Below, in pieces: positions 23,387-35,943 of a stretch of DNA of 64,000 nucleotides (positions are counted from its first letter, which is position 1; the number at the start of each line of letters is the position of its first letter). The position numbers were made by a program, and so were the translations under genes. The stretch is taken from assembly GCA_034509495.1 (NCBI GenBank), contig CM067508.1, positions 20,638,003-20,702,002 on the forward strand. Direction: 5' to 3'. The notes beneath the pieces are model-generated. The model was given only the letters and a program-made list of their open reading frames with translations, was not told the DNA's origin and ran no database searches. This stretch comes from Acestrorhynchus altus. Lineage: Eukaryota > Chordata > Actinopteri > Characiformes > Acestrorhynchidae.

Positions 23387-26300
23387 ATTTCAGAGACTCT
23401 GCATGTGCTTTTCACATCATCAACCACAGAAACCCAAAAAGACGACTGCTCATTAGTGAGGGAAGCTATAGTTCACAGTTCTTTTGTGGATGTGAACAGA
23501 ATAGGATTCACTTACACAAACTTTAAAGAACAGCTACATAAATTTGCTGTTAAGTCCTCAGTGTCATCACTCGTTCACGTCTGCTCTGCCATATATTTTC
23601 TTTAACCTCTGCATTTTTATAGTCATATAAACACATATAAACAGCTTTTGTTTTAAAAACGTCTGAAGAGCTACTCTTCCAGCTGCTCCCTGATGTTTAC
23701 TTTTATGGTTTACAACCATGACAACAGAGCTGGAATTTGAATGGTCAATCTGATTTAAATGAATCTGTAAATTTCAGACTCTAATTTAAAAATGTACATA
23801 GTGTTGGATAACTGACAGGTTATGACCTTAGTGTGAAGGACGCTGTGCTGTGAACATTTTCCCTAAAGGTTCACAAAATAGAAAACAAAAATCTCGTTTT
23901 TCTGTATGTTTCAGTTGATGATTCTTGCACATGATTCTTGTGAACCATCCATCCATATCCTTTATGTCTGTTTGTACGATTATAGTCTCACTTTAAACTA
24001 TGAAGAACAGCCACATAACATATAGATTCTATACCAACTGAGGAGCTTCCTGATAATTGCACATCCAATCCAAGAACCATTAATTTGAACATTTGTTTTT
24101 AACAATACATACAATACATACATCTGTATACAAGAGCTTATAATTGGTAATTTTACCAGTTTAGTGTTAAAAATAAAGGTTCTCCAATGAGTGCTCTTTG
24201 AAGTGATTCATGTTGAGATATTCATGTGTGATTTTTTTTCTTTTTTTACAGCTTCTGTACAACCTGAGACATATTTTGTGAGAAGGGAGGAACCATTTAA
24301 GGAACCGTTATTTAATATTACTTATGAAAACACAATTTTATCCAAGCTTACTGTCAGGACAAAACCTTGTATTTACACCCAACCCCCCATCCCCTGCCCC
24401 CCACCCCCAACTTGAATTTGTCTTTCAGTTCACTGTGCCAATTTTTTCATAACCAATAGAAATGCTCCAAAAATGATTATTTTCCATTTACTTCCACTGA
24501 TGACCCACATTTTCCAAACCTCCAAGTACGAATTCTGAATTACATGAACTGATTAAATCATCAACATGTCTACCTTTTCATTCCTTCTATTTGATCAGCT
24601 CAGAAGTCAGAGAGCGCAGCTGTTATAGGAATGTTGACAAGTTGTATTTGTTTTCCGGTTGGGATGTGTCTCCAGCAGGCCAGGCCTGTTCCAGGAGCCA
24701 GCAGCTTGCAGGGGAAGAGAACAGAGCAGAGAAGAGGAGAGGAGAGGAACGTGCCCTGGCCTGGTCCCCTATGTGCTGGCTCGCTCAGTGGCTCAACAGC
24801 CTGTCATCATCCAGCATGCAGGAAACCACAGGATCTTCTAGCCATAGCCACAGACTAAAGAAAGAGGGCCTGTTCCCATTTATGCAGCTGAGCATGAGCA
24901 TGCTGTTGTGTAAGACCTGGCCTAATTTGAGCTGCAAACTTGTTCAACTCTTAGAAATGTCTTATTGTGACTGCACAACACATGCTTAGACAAAGCTCTT
25001 CACCAGTATGCAGTATAATTTTCATTGCATGGAATATTAAAAAAAAAAGAAAAAAAAAAAAAAAAGAAAAGCAATATTCCAGAAGGGGTAAGTGACTGAG
25101 GGAAGACTGTGGGCTGCACACTGAGGCTCACACTGAGCTAAAGACATACTACACTGCATTTTTATCAATTAGGCCAGTAATTAATACATTAAAGGTACAA
25201 TAGGGATGTGATTACAATGGCATTGATCCAGTAAAGTTTGATCATTATATGGCGGTTTGGTTAATAAGGACAGACTGGAAAGACTGGAGTTTGCGCTGAT
25301 TGCACTTCAATATGCCTTTGTGCTGAATGTGCAGAACATTATCAGGCTATTGCTTTGATAGGCTTTAGAAAAAAAAATGAAATGAGACTAAGTCCAGCAG
25401 AGGGCGCTATGGATTAACTCCAATTGGTCCGGGGCACTGCAGTCCTTTGTGTGAGCGGCCGAATGATGTTTTTGTTTGTTTTCTGTGCTTTCCTTTCCTT
25501 TTCATTTTAGAATTGGAATGTTCCTCTTGCCTTTTAATTTATACAGCTTCAATTTATCAAAGTTATGTTTTCACGTAGGCAGAGTGTGCAGGAATGAAAG
25601 ACAGAGAACCCTCTGTCTTTTGTTTTTCCTCCAGCGTTTAAAATTAGTGCACATTATGAATTATACAAAATGCAAATTAAGGAGATTCATTTCATCAAGC
25701 CATGGCCATTTCAACTCCAGATGGAATTTTTAAAGCGCCGTTTTCTCTTCACTTGCACACAGTGCTGTCCTATAAAATACAGAAACAGTATAAACACTTT
25801 ATGAATGGACTTAGACCTGCTCTAAAACTACACGCACTGTATATAATATGCAAGGAAATGTCTGTTTACTGTTGAGGTCCCCCTTTTGTATGCTGTAGTA
25901 TATTAGAAAGACTGCAGAAGTGTACTAATAATGGGACACAGAGAAAATACACTCCACTTATGCATAATTTTTTATTGCATGATTTCATTTATTTGTACAT
26001 AAAACGTTTAAAACAATGAAACTTTTCACAATAAAACACAATAATACATCTCATGTACAAAATATTTTTGTGTATTCAAATACCTGGTTTTACACATTAC
26101 TAATAATGTTTAAAAACTAATTCATAGCTAATAAATAGTAAATAAACAAGTAGAGCTTATTTGAAATATCTCAATTATTATTCTTTTTACAAACTGGTAA
26201 GATCAGGAATACTATAATGATTAACTTACCGTTCCAATATATTAACTTTATCTTTTAACTCTGATATCCTCTAGAAAACAGGAGTTGACACACTGTTCCA

Positions 26301-27117
26301 GGGTCTTTTTCTCAGTTCACGTGCAGTTTTTCTATTTCTGTCCACGCCATCATTCACCTGCATCTTTGGCATCTTAGACATACACTTCTAATTATTCCTA
26401 ATGTTTCCAGGCATGCCCTTTTCCGAATACAGTATATTTTCCGTCTTCACTAGTTTCTATGCTTTTGGTGTCCTGATAATACATTAAAGAGATAACAGAT
26501 GGATCGTTTAGGACTAAGAGAAAAGGGCACACATTTTCATCAAAACAGTGATAATGGTAATTAGCAAAGACTCTCAAGGTGAACTCTTTATCCCACCTCA
26601 CCTCTCTGTGGCCAGTTAACAATTTGGACACACCTGATAATTCAATAAACTGAAATTATGCATAATAGTGCTGCACCAGATGATGAATGCACAATCAATA
26701 ATTCCTTCAAAAAAGCTTGGACAGCCAATGCAAACAATAGTTTTGAATCTGCCCTCATTAGTCAAAGAGGACAAAAATCTGAAGCTCATTTTCCCAGAAA
26801 GGATGAGAATTTGATCAAATATACATCAATGCATTGATCTGGACAAATTCAGCAAAAAATTTGCATGGGAATGGCCATTGATACCCATTAAATTGCACTC
26901 AGAAGTAGACAGATGTTTGCTCATACAGTTTACAAGACAAGAAATCCATGATCCTTTTTTTTCCACTTTTATATTCCTGCTTGATTCCAACCCATGAGTG
27001 ATCTCTCCATCACTGAGGCCCTCCATCATTTCAAGGCCTATGTATGTGCTACATACATACATACATCCCATACATAATTTTTGTTAAAGTGATTAGTGAA
27101 ATGTAATATATTAATTC
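23384..27117. other. 3.7 kb of mainly unique sequence; possible conserved stretch at 25370-25740
   Basis: No exon is supported. A C-rich patch lies at 24377-24411 and an A-rich run at 25040-25070. The stretch 25370-25740 includes GCGGCCGAATGATG and TGAATTATACAAAATGCAA. It is low in repeats and could be a conserved noncoding element. Around 26595-26640, GGCCAGTTAACAATTTGGAC resembles a worn DNA-transposon end, too weak to call. A 132-codon frame at 24591-24989 has no domain features. Confidence 0.4.
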
Positions 27118-27150
27118 ATGGTGTGTGTATATATATATATATATATAATT
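27118..27150. repeat. Short GT/AT compound repeat
   Basis: A TG run passes into about 10 TA units. A C10 run follows at 27162-27172. Confidence 0.9.
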
Positions 27151-29534
27151 TTTATGTACCATCCCCCCCCCCTTACAACCCATCTAAACCATGTCTTACA
27201 GACCACATCTTACCATTCAGGCCTAGTACTTCCCAAGGCTTCAATTGTCAATAAAGTTTATTGTGAGGGGCTAAGTGTCGATATGTACGCCCTCCCCCAG
27301 CTGGTGAAAGGGATTGGGGGTAATTGATATGGCACAGCAAGAGCGTGGGACAGACATGAATATTTGAGAGTACATTGATTTCAGGTTCATCAAGAGATTT
27401 GTCTTTTGCCGGACTCCATAGGCCTGGCTACAGCTCAAAGACCTCTGCATAGAGAACAGAATGGCCTGACAAAGACAGGACACACCCTCCACTGTAGCAA
27501 ATTAATTTAACTCAGGTTCCATGGTCACAATGCAAACTTGGGTAAACCTATTATTGCTAATTCCAATTATTTTAAGTTTGCTGTTTTTTATTGTATTAGT
27601 AGTCTTTTGAATTGTGTATTTTGCCCTCATCTGCAGCAGATGATTACACTAGAATTGAGAACCTCCATACATTTTACATGGAGAAAGAACAATGTATATA
27701 TGCATAGATAAATAAAGGAATATATGAAGAAAGAATAAAGCCTTGTAACATTGAACAACCTTGTAACAAAGCCTTGAAAGTCATTGAAATATTTTATTCC
27801 AAGAATTTTGGAGCATATCCATTGGTCTATTTATTATGCAGTCTGGAGATAATATAATGACTGAATGGAAAAATGGAGATACAAAGTTTATATATTGTAC
27901 AATGTACATATTGTATGTATATATTGTATTTTAACTGAATTAAGTGAAATAGACATACATGCATGACCCCTTCCTTTGGACATTCAGACAGAACTCTTAA
28001 CAGTGTGACTAGGGGCTGTGGTCAGGGTTTATTTTTTTTCCCTTGAGTCCACTGACATGTGATAGGTGGAGGAGATGGGCATTGATTACTTTGGGAAATG
28101 GACAAATAACTGTTCCTGCTTTTCATATGCCAGAATAACATAGTTATCACATCACTCGTATTTCACCATCAGCCTGACATATTTATTGTAAATACACTTA
28201 AGGACAGAGACAAACAACAGACCATGTGATATATCAGACCATAATGTGAAGCAGGGTAAAGTGTTACATTTACATAGGATCTTCTGGGTTTTTAGCTCTA
28301 TAAACCTTTTAAACCTTTAGAAGAATTAGTTATTGCTAGTCATCACAGATTAGAAATGTGTTTGTAGTTCATTTTATTTTTATTATATGGATAAATACAT
28401 AGATTGTCAACATTCTTTCATTTTGACTTTTGGAAGAAAATGGTAACAACAAAAAAAAAAAAATCAAACAAACAAACATTTTTGGGAATCCTTACAGGAT
28501 TCATTGAAAATAATGTAGTAACTGCAGCAAGACCTAGACCACTCATATGCAGTTTCAAGACCAAGGTAAGAATTTAGAGCTTTATTAAATATCTCAGAAA
28601 TACGTGAAGACAAGTGATGGTTCATTCATTAGGGATGCTTATACAGTCTAAATTGATTTGACCCTGTCTAAAAAATTATTATGTCATTATTGTGTGACTG
28701 TATTGTACCTTCTGGTATGTAGTCCCCACACCTAAAGTCTTCAATCCTTCAACTTAAGAATAATTACATTAGTTACGATGAAGGTGAATAATGATACTTA
28801 TAATCTTTATAACATAAAATATAATAATATATACAAAATGCATTGATCATAACATTCAACACATTCTACATATTTATGAGCAAAAGTACAAGATTTGGTC
28901 AACCTTACTCAATGAATGAAACATACTGTAGTCAAGTTTAAATGCTCTGATAAAATAGTTTCTTCAAAACTTTATTCAAAGTTTATTTGTATAGTGGTTT
29001 TTACAACAAAGGAGCATCACTAACTCAGCAGAGGACCTACAACCTGTGCTATAGTTTTGAAGTATATGGTCAGTGTCGTTTAAAAACACTGCTGTCCAGC
29101 ATGAAGTGGTTTTGAGGTTGGTAGGGCAGAGACATTGACCTTGGCCTTGTGTGAGGCCCATCTCAGATATCTTACTCGATAACTCCCCGTCACAGGCTCA
29201 TTACGGAAGCGGCCTCCCCAGTCAAAGTGCACAGCTCGACAGCAGCGGCTGAGTGTGCTGACTGCACACATCACACCGGCCTGCTCATTACATTATTCAT
29301 TGGCATGGCTGAGGTTTGAGGTCTGAGGTGGGAGCTCTTCACTGTTGGAGCTGCATGCTGTGTGGCTGTACTGATCAATGAATTTACCTGTAGTACATAT
29401 AACAGGAGTTTGCAAAAGCTTTACTTTCACCAGTGGGCTGTAGAGTTCTCAGGGTAATATGAACCTATTAAGTCTGCCGTGAAGTCAAGGAACCACTGTT
29501 TTTAGAAATCCCACTGGTTTGCTAGAATTACTAT
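27151..29534. other. Unique sequence; possible conserved stretch at 29130-29320
   Basis: The segment 29130-29320 is CpG-containing and balanced (for example ACTCGATAACTCCCCGTC and ACGGAAGCGGCC) within AT-rich surroundings. It may be a conserved noncoding element. No exon recognised. Confidence 0.35.
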
Positions 29535-29925
29535 GTGTATTGAGAGAATCATGTCTAATATTGTGTACATCCCCGTTGTGCCACCAACCACAATCAAGCA
29601 TCAAGACATGGACTTTAAAAGATTGCTGTGGTATCTGGCACCAGTTGTAATGTTTCTCCATGTGCCCATGAACCTGTTGCCAGTTCATTGATTATTCTTT
29701 CTTGGAACACCTTTGGTAGATTCTAAACATTGCATGCATGGAACACCTCACAAGACCTGCCAAGTGTTTTCGAAATGTTCTGACCCAGTCATCAAGCAAT
29801 CACAGTTTGGTTCTTATCTAAGTCTCTCAGATTTCAACTATGAGACCTGACTATTCACATTACTTGATGGGTGCTATAGTGATGTGACTTCAGTTGATAG
29901 TGGTTTTAATGTTATGGCTGGTTGG
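29535..29925 (-). mobile_element. Tc1-like element, internally deleted, minus strand
   Basis: The left part (AATATTGTGTACATCCCC ... GTGGTATCTGGCACCAG) and right part (ATGTGCCCATGAACCTG ... AACACCTCACAAGACCTGCC ... TCTGACCCAGTCATCAAGC ... TTTTAATGTTATGGCTG) are the two ends of a widespread fish Tc1-like transposon. They are joined by a deletion that removed most of the transposase. The right part read on the minus strand covers the N-terminal helix-turn-helix domain of the transposase. Its TIR-like end TTTAATGTTATGGCTG remains. Stops and frameshifts are present. Family recognition is from memory of the word order. Confidence 0.75.
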
Positions 29926-30761
29926 CATTTATTTGGAATTGACTTTACTTGCTTTTGACAATGTAGTTGTGATGTCCCAAGTGGTGGTCCAAACTGTCTG
30001 GAAGTCAGAAAACAATAGGAAGTGAAATTGTTTAATGTTCTAGTATGGTGATAAAAGAAGGCTTGGGGTGGGTAGGAGTGCACTTTCACCATGTTCAAAT
30101 TTTAAAATGGCCACGAGGCTCCCGGTGGGAACAGATGGCACAGTAATTTAAATCTGTGTTTCAGCCGAGCCAACAGCTCAGTATGTCAACACAGAGCTAT
30201 GACCACATCTCTCCTCCTAAACACAGCAAACTGTGGACATATTGGACATTACTTATCCACAATAATTTAATCACACTCACAATTTTATATATCAAAACAT
30301 AACTTGCCTTATGCTTGTGGAAATGATAATGGGAAGCAGCACTTTTGCATTGTCTCTGCTTTGCATGGTTTAATGTCAGCATGCAGAATAACAGTTGGGT
30401 TAGTCAGGAAGAGAAATGACTTTCTCTTTCATATGTAGCTACAGTACTACATAGATATTTTATTACATTATCCCATTATTTAACATTTAGAAGCCTTGGC
30501 CAATTTTGGAATGTTCATAAGTACTTTTATTCACAAAAAAAAAAAAAAATTATTGGAGACAGTCACACATAGCAGATATTGTCATTTTAGGTGATAAACA
30601 AGTCAAACATGTCTTCATTAGAGATATAAAAATCAAGAGATTTGATACACTTGCATTTACTTGCAACTACATTTGTGTTTGCTTATAAGGACTAAAATCC
30701 TGTTGGAATTTTGATTTGATATTGGCACTGATTAGAAAGTTCTTCTTAATACTTTACAGTA
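29926..30761. other. Unique sequence, no gene seen
   Basis: An A13 run lies at 30535-30549. Nothing else recognised. Confidence 0.5.
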
Positions 30762-30808
30762 GCCAAAATAAAATAAAATAAAATAAAATAAAATAAAATA
30801 AAATAAAA
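30762..30808. repeat. (AAATA)n microsatellite
   Basis: About nine pentanucleotide units. Confidence 0.98.
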
Positions 30809-31650
30809 ACAAGAATATACTTTATTATTTTGTATTATTTGTGTATGTATCTATCAGTAATTATACCTTATACATTCAAGTAAACATGATTGCAGTAAAA
30901 AGGAACAAGAATTTAAGAACAAGACAGTTGAGATCTTGTGAGCTACCTTGAAAAACAAAGCTTGGTCTCAGACTTCTAAATTCCATCACCAGGTCACTGT
31001 CTAACATCACTAAGCACAGAGCTTTTTATATTTCTGTTAATAGTAGTGTCTTTCTGCCCATATAACATGCTTGTTTTTTTGTTCCTTCAGATTTTCACTT
31101 GGCAATAAAACTTTTGCACAATACTGTATGTTATATATATATTAATTATACAGGTTTATTAAATATAAAACAGGGGGTTGTGTTTGTGTTTCAGTCTTTC
31201 TGATGGTCTGAACTGTTGTACAGAGTGGGTAGTGCTGTGCTGCAGGCCATCCTCTGATCAGGACCCATTGGAATTCCTCAAGCAGCATGACATAATCAAT
31301 AATCAGAACTGTTAATCAATGTTATTCTAAATAAGCATCGACTGGAGCTGCAAGGTTAGCCAGGTTTATTGGTTTACATTAAACAAAGCAACACATCTGC
31401 AGACACGCTACGGCAGTTATAGACCTATTTCATGCTTCTCTCTTTCGGCTTCATCTCTTCAGTGCTGGATATCATATGACTCTTGTTACCTTCATAATTA
31501 ATTTCATTTTTGATTCTTTTGACAGATGCCTCGAGCCTCTCATCTATTTCCTCATGTAATTCATTCAGAGAAGGAAAATAGAATAACACTAACAACACCG
31601 TAATCTGCCTTTATGCACTCAAACTCATTGCTAGGTCTTCACTGGACGAC
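30809..31650. other. Unique sequence; possible conserved stretch at 31420-31600
   Basis: 31420-31600 is low in simple repeats and includes CTTCATAATTAATTTCATTT and GCCTCGAGCCTCTC. Candidate noncoding element only. Confidence 0.3.
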
Positions 31651-31764
<114 letters not shown>

Positions 31765-32108
31765 GAAATTTAATCTATGTGAATCATGGGAATAAATAAA
31801 TAACTTTTAGGGGCATTAAAATGTCTCTGGCTGGACATTTGGGAGTAATGCCTAGTTCCCCTAATTTCCTTAGCCATTTGGGTATATTGGGAATTTCTTG
31901 GGAATTCATTGGAATTTCCTCCATTTCATTGGTTAGGAACCAGGAGCAAGAGGAATTGAACAAGACCCAGAAATGGCCAATATTTGCACTGGCTGATAAT
32001 TGGGTACCTGCCACAAGTAGTTTTAAATAACAATATAAACACAGTGTTACTATTCAGAATGTAGATTACACTTTATTTATGCTGAAATATAGATTAAATC
32101 TCTAAATC

Positions 32109-32171
32109 TCACTCACTCACTCACTCACTCACTCACTCACTCACTCACTCACACACACACACGCACGCACG

Positions 32172-32231
<60 letters not shown>
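32109..32231. repeat. (CACT)n-(CA)n-(CGCA)n-(CA)n compound microsatellite
   Basis: About eleven CACT units, then CA with a short ACGC block (32161-32177), then about 27 CA units. Confidence 0.98.
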
Positions 32232-32232
<1 letters not shown>

Positions 32233-32317
32233 CATCTTACCTCATTTAATCCATCTATTTATTGAAGCTGCATATGGATTAGTTGTTAGCAACATTAGCT
32301 TTCTGCAATTAATCTTC

Positions 32318-32386
32318 TTTTTTCTTTTCTTTTCTTTTCTTTTCTTTTCTTTTCTTTTCTTTTCTTTTCTTTTCTTTTCTTTTCTT
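32318..32386. repeat. (TTTCT)n microsatellite
   Basis: About 13 pentanucleotide units, all pyrimidine on the plus strand. Confidence 0.98.
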
Positions 32387-32989
32387 GTACCTAAGTTCTA
32401 TTTGTGAATTGTCTTTTTAACATTTTTTATCCACAATGGACACCAAAATTGTGGTGCTTGTGCTGGTTTCAGCACTTTTCTCTTTGTTTATAACTGGGTC
32501 TGGAGGGCAGGGAGATGGGGCAGATGGGCTGGAGCACTGCGGTACACATGGAGGAGATACTACAAGTGCATAATTCCTTCTGTTATGGGGAATGTGAGCT
32601 TCTCAACAAGATCTGCTCATGGTGCTAATGCGGCATCAGAGGGAATACCAGGAGTGTAGTGTCATGGTGTTTACTCTAAATCCTGAGGGAATGATATTAT
32701 GGTAGCTGTGTATGCTAATGTTGATGCTTGTGATGTCATACACTCAACTTTGTGTAGACTACAAACACAGCACTCACAAGCTCTGATCCTTATCTTTGAA
32801 GACTTTATGTGATACAGAGAGGACATTAACAGTCTCACTTTGCATTACATACTATGTCAGCTTCTGTGTGGTGATATCTGTCCCCACTAAGACCATTTGG
32901 TATTAATCCAACCATGGATAAATCCTGGGTGAATGATGCTTCACCAACACAGAGCTCTTTCTTAAGAGAAAGAGAGAAAGAAATTGAGA
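32387..32989. other. Unique sequence, no gene seen
   Basis: May include worn LINE sequence upstream of the recognisable RT end, but I cannot support it. Confidence 0.4.
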
Positions 32990-33462
32990 AAATTAACTTT
33001 TACAAGTACCTGGGTGTTCAGTTAAACACCACTGGACTTGTCAGTTAACATCACTGCACTTTACAAAGTCAGAGCAGACTCCACCTACTGAGAAAACTGA
33101 GGTCATTTGGAGAACAGGGAGTACTCCTGAGGACCTTCTTTGACACAATGTTGGCATCTACCATCTTTTATGGTGTGGTCTGCTGGGGTAGACAGGAAGA
33201 GACTGAACAAACTTATGAAAAGAGCCAGTTCTATCCTGGGAAGCCCCTTAGACCAAGTGCAGAGAGAGAAGGTGGTGGGAGAGAGATGGATGGTAGCCAA
33301 GCTAGCATTCATGCAGAAGAATGACTCCCACCCCATGAATGAGACTCTGGCAGCACTGGGCAGCTCCTTCAGTGACAGGCTGCTTCACCTTAAGTGTGTG
33401 AAGGAGCAGTATCGCAGATCCTTTCTTCCTGCTGCTGTTAGACTCTACAGCCAGCACTGCTC
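32990..33462 (+). pseudogene. LINE reverse-transcriptase C-terminal remnant
   Basis: Fragments in order: FYKYLGVQL near 32996, then (different frame) RKLRSFG, then SFMVWSAGVDRKRLNKLMKR, then RASSILGSPLDQ, then ALGSSFSDRLLHLKCVK and EQYRRSFLPAAVRLYSQHC. This is the stereotyped C-terminal order of fish non-LTR reverse transcriptases: YLGV, K-RLYFLRxLRSF, CWG, KLxxRAssilG, ALgSSFSDRLLhpKC, RRSFLPAAVRLYN. At least two frameshifts and stops interrupt it. The catalytic core is missing (5' truncation). It ends at a short AC tract close to 33470. It is related in layout to the 16.6 kb fragment. Confidence 0.85.
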
Positions 33463-33680
33463 ACAGACACACACACACAATCCCACATGCTATTAGAGTT
33501 TATCAATACATTTCACCACATGCAATAAGAGCTTATGTGCATCTTATTTCCACTGATCTTCCTTCAGATGTTTCTACAGCTTGATTGAAGTACACATGTG
33601 GTAAATGCAGTTGATTGGACGTTAATTAGAAAGGCACACCCCTATTTATTTAAGGTAGTAGACAGTGCACAAACCAAGCA

Positions 33681-34452
33681 ATGAAGTCTAAAGAATTGTC
33701 TGTAGACCTCTGAGACTGAATTGTGTTGAGACACCGATCTGGGAAAAGGTACAAAAAAATCTCTTGCATTGAATTCCTCAGTGAGCACCGTGACCTCCAT
33801 TATCCATAAATGGAAGATGTTTGGAACCACCAGGACTCTTCCTAGAGTTGGCTGCCCAGGCAAACTGAATGATCGTGCTAGGAGGGCCTGAGTCAGGTTG
33901 GTGAACAAGAACCCAATGGTCAACCTGAAAGAGTAGAACCATTCAGAAGTCATTTCTGTAGCACTCAGGCATGAAGCCACTCCCCAGTAAAAGGAACATG
34001 AATGCCAAACATCATGTCTGGAAGAAAACAAGGTACTGCTCATCACAGAGGCCAATTCCATTCCTAAAGTGAAGCATAATGGTGGCAGTTTTATGCTGTG
34101 GGGATGTTTTCTGCAGCAGGAACTGGGAGACTAGTCACAGTAGTGGGAAAGATGACTGCAGCGATGTACAGACACATCCTTGATGATAAACTGCTCCAGA
34201 GCTCTGGAACCCAGACTGGGTTGAAAGTTTATCTTCCAAAAAGACAATGATTCTAAGCACACAGCCAAGATTACAAAGGCGTGGCTTCAGCATAACTCTG
34301 TTCTTCAGTGGCCCAGCCAAAGGCATCTAAACATTGAGGTTCTGAAAAAAAAATTAAGAAACATTCTACAAATGGGTGTGCCAAGCTTGTAGGATCATAC
34401 TCTAAAAGACTTGAGGCTGTAATAACTTGCAAAGGTGCATCAACAAAGTAAT
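33681..34452 (+). pseudogene. Tc1-like transposase pseudogene
   Basis: From ATG at 33681 the frame reads MKSKELSVDL, then hits TGA at codons 11 and 13 where the family has arginine codons. This is the signature of CpG to TpG decay. Later pieces include TVTSIIHKWKMFGTTRTLP-like helix-turn-helix sequence, FMLWGCFLQQELG-like sequence, and QKDNDSKHTAKITKAWLQ around 34242-34290, which holds the second catalytic Asp region of the DD(34)E triad. Multiple frameshifts; non-functional. It acted as a nuclear cut-and-paste transposase when intact. Confidence 0.8.
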
Positions 34453-34586
34453 GAACAAAGGCTCTGAATACTCATGTACATGTTTTATTTATTTATTTAT
34501 TTTTATTTTACAAAGACTTCAAACTAAATTTTCTCACTTTTTTATTGTGGGGTATTGTGTGTAGAAATTTGAAGGAAAAAAAGATT

Positions 34587-34610
34587 TCAATTTCAATTTC
34601 AATTTCAATT
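34587..34610. repeat. (AATTTC)n short tandem repeat
   Basis: Four hexanucleotide units inside the Tc1 right end. Confidence 0.9.
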
Positions 34611-34658
34611 CCATTTGAAATAAGGCTATAAAATAACAAAATGTGAATGTGAGATTCA

Positions 34659-34660
<2 letters not shown>

Positions 34661-34732
<72 letters not shown>
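34661..34732. repeat. (TA)n microsatellite, about 35 units
   Basis: Uninterrupted TA tract between two Tc1-like remnants. Confidence 0.99.
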
Positions 34733-34734
<2 letters not shown>

Positions 34735-34741
34735 TGCCAAC

Positions 34742-34995
34742 AGTGAAGCATTCTGAGACCATTCATGTGTGAGGTTGCTTCACATCCATGGGAGTGGGTT
34801 TGCTCAAAGTTTTGCATAAGAAAACTGCCAGGAATAAGAAATGGCATCTTCCCCTAATGATCCAGGACCAATTTGGATATGAACAATCATTTTGGGTACA
34901 TGGCCAGGAAACTCAATCCCATTGAGAACCTGTGGCCAATCCTCAGATAAACGGTGGACAAACAAAACCCAGAAACTCCAAAAAATGATTTGGAG
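34742..34995 (+). pseudogene. Second Tc1-like transposase fragment
   Basis: Words such as GTGAGGTTGCTTCACATCCA, AGGGAGTGGGTTTGCTC-like sequence, GGTACATGGCCAGGAAACTC, AATCCCATTGAGAACCTGTGG and GGTGGACAAACAAAACCC match the C-terminal half of another fish Tc1-like transposase. The translated PIENLWPIL segment is the conserved block upstream of the catalytic Glu/Asp. The central catalytic Asp block is deleted. No TIRs are seen. It is a different family from the 33.56 kb element and follows it after the TA tract. Confidence 0.75.
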
Positions 34996-35613
34996 CGATT
35001 GCCCACACTCAAAATTTTAAGATTGTAAATTGGTAGTCCTCTTCAAAAACATTCACATCTTTGAAATGTTTTGGTCTTCAAGTTGTGTTCTGGCAACTGG
35101 TAAATGGATGTGACACCAACATGACCAACTTTAAGTGCCCATTTATACACCAATTAGTGTAGGAGCACAAGAACATAGCAAGAAATAAAGCTTTAAAGCA
35201 TGTCCTGAACTAGCTGTACTGGTGGGAGTAGATGAGGAGGTTCAGGTTCCAGTCACTGTAAGTGGCAGTCAGCCAGGTTTAGTCTGGCTTGGCACCTGAG
35301 ATGCAAAGCTTTGGAGAAGAATATGGCTCACACTTCACACCTGGCACCCTGCTGTGCTGCTTCTGCTGAAAATGAATCCATTAGATGATGATTGGCTGAA
35401 ACCCTGTCGAGTGAATCATTTTCAGCATTTTGGAATAATTTCAGTATTCTGGATGTTGAAAATTTCCTTCTGTTTTAACACTGATTAACTCTTAAACATA
35501 AGGATAAAGTGAACGTGAGATGTTTTTAACAAGCAGCCACTGAGAGAAGTAAACTATCTTAATATGGTATCTTTTTTCAAGCAAATTCTTTGTGAAAAGC
35601 ATTATATGAGAAC
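34996..35613. other. Unique sequence, no gene seen
   Basis: The 35200-35400 part is balanced in composition but unrecognised. Confidence 0.45.
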
Positions 35614-35615
35614 TG

Positions 35616-35658
<43 letters not shown>

Positions 35659-35684
35659 TTATTTATTTATTTATTTATTTATTT
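35614..35684. repeat. (TTTA)n microsatellite
   Basis: About 17 tetranucleotide units. Confidence 0.98.
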
Positions 35685-35705
35685 GTTTCCCCATACAGAT
35701 GGGTA

Positions 35706-35732
35706 GTGTGTGTGTGTGTGTGTGTGTGTGCA
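35706..35732. repeat. (GT)n microsatellite
   Basis: About 13 units. Confidence 0.97.
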
Positions 35733-35943
35733 TGTGTGAATCTTGTTTAAGTCTATTTTATACTTTTAAACATTCTGTACATTTAGTTTTGCCTATTTAT
35801 GTTTATTATATACATTGTGAAAATTTTACATCGAGCAAGAATGGGAAAGAATTCCACATACAACGCTTCAACAATTAGTGTCCTTAGTTCTCAAACGCTT
35901 ATTGCGTGTTGTTGAAAAGAAAGGTGATTTAACACAGTGGTAA

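Larger units (their letters stand above)
33560..34662 (+). mobile_element. Tc1-like transposon, nearly full length but decayed
   Basis: The 5' segment GTTTCTACAGCTTGATTGAAG, the spacer before ATG and the 3' region GGGGTATTGTGTGTAGAAAT ... AATAAGGCTATAAAATAACA match the arrangement of a widespread salmonid/cyprinid-type Tc1 element. The outer left inverted repeat is not recognisable. The right end closes at CACTGTGTATA and runs into a TA microsatellite, consistent with insertion at or near TA. An AATTTC hexanucleotide expansion (34587-34610) sits inside the right end. The transposase is described separately. Confidence 0.8.

Noticed and set aside
24591..24989. 132-codon plus-strand frame
   Set aside because: No family signature; overlapping frames of similar length in the other phases suggest a chance opening in a GC-richer patch.
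26595..26700. Possible DNA-transposon terminus with CAATTTGGACACACC
   Set aside because: Resembles a known style of Tc1-like end but no partner end or interior could be found.
33642..34061. 139-codon minus-strand frame
   Set aside because: Antisense shadow of the Tc1-like transposase pseudogene.
34742..34760. Single composite Tc1 element covering 33.56-34.99 kb
   Set aside because: The two parts match different Tc1 families and are separated by a TA microsatellite, so I list them separately.
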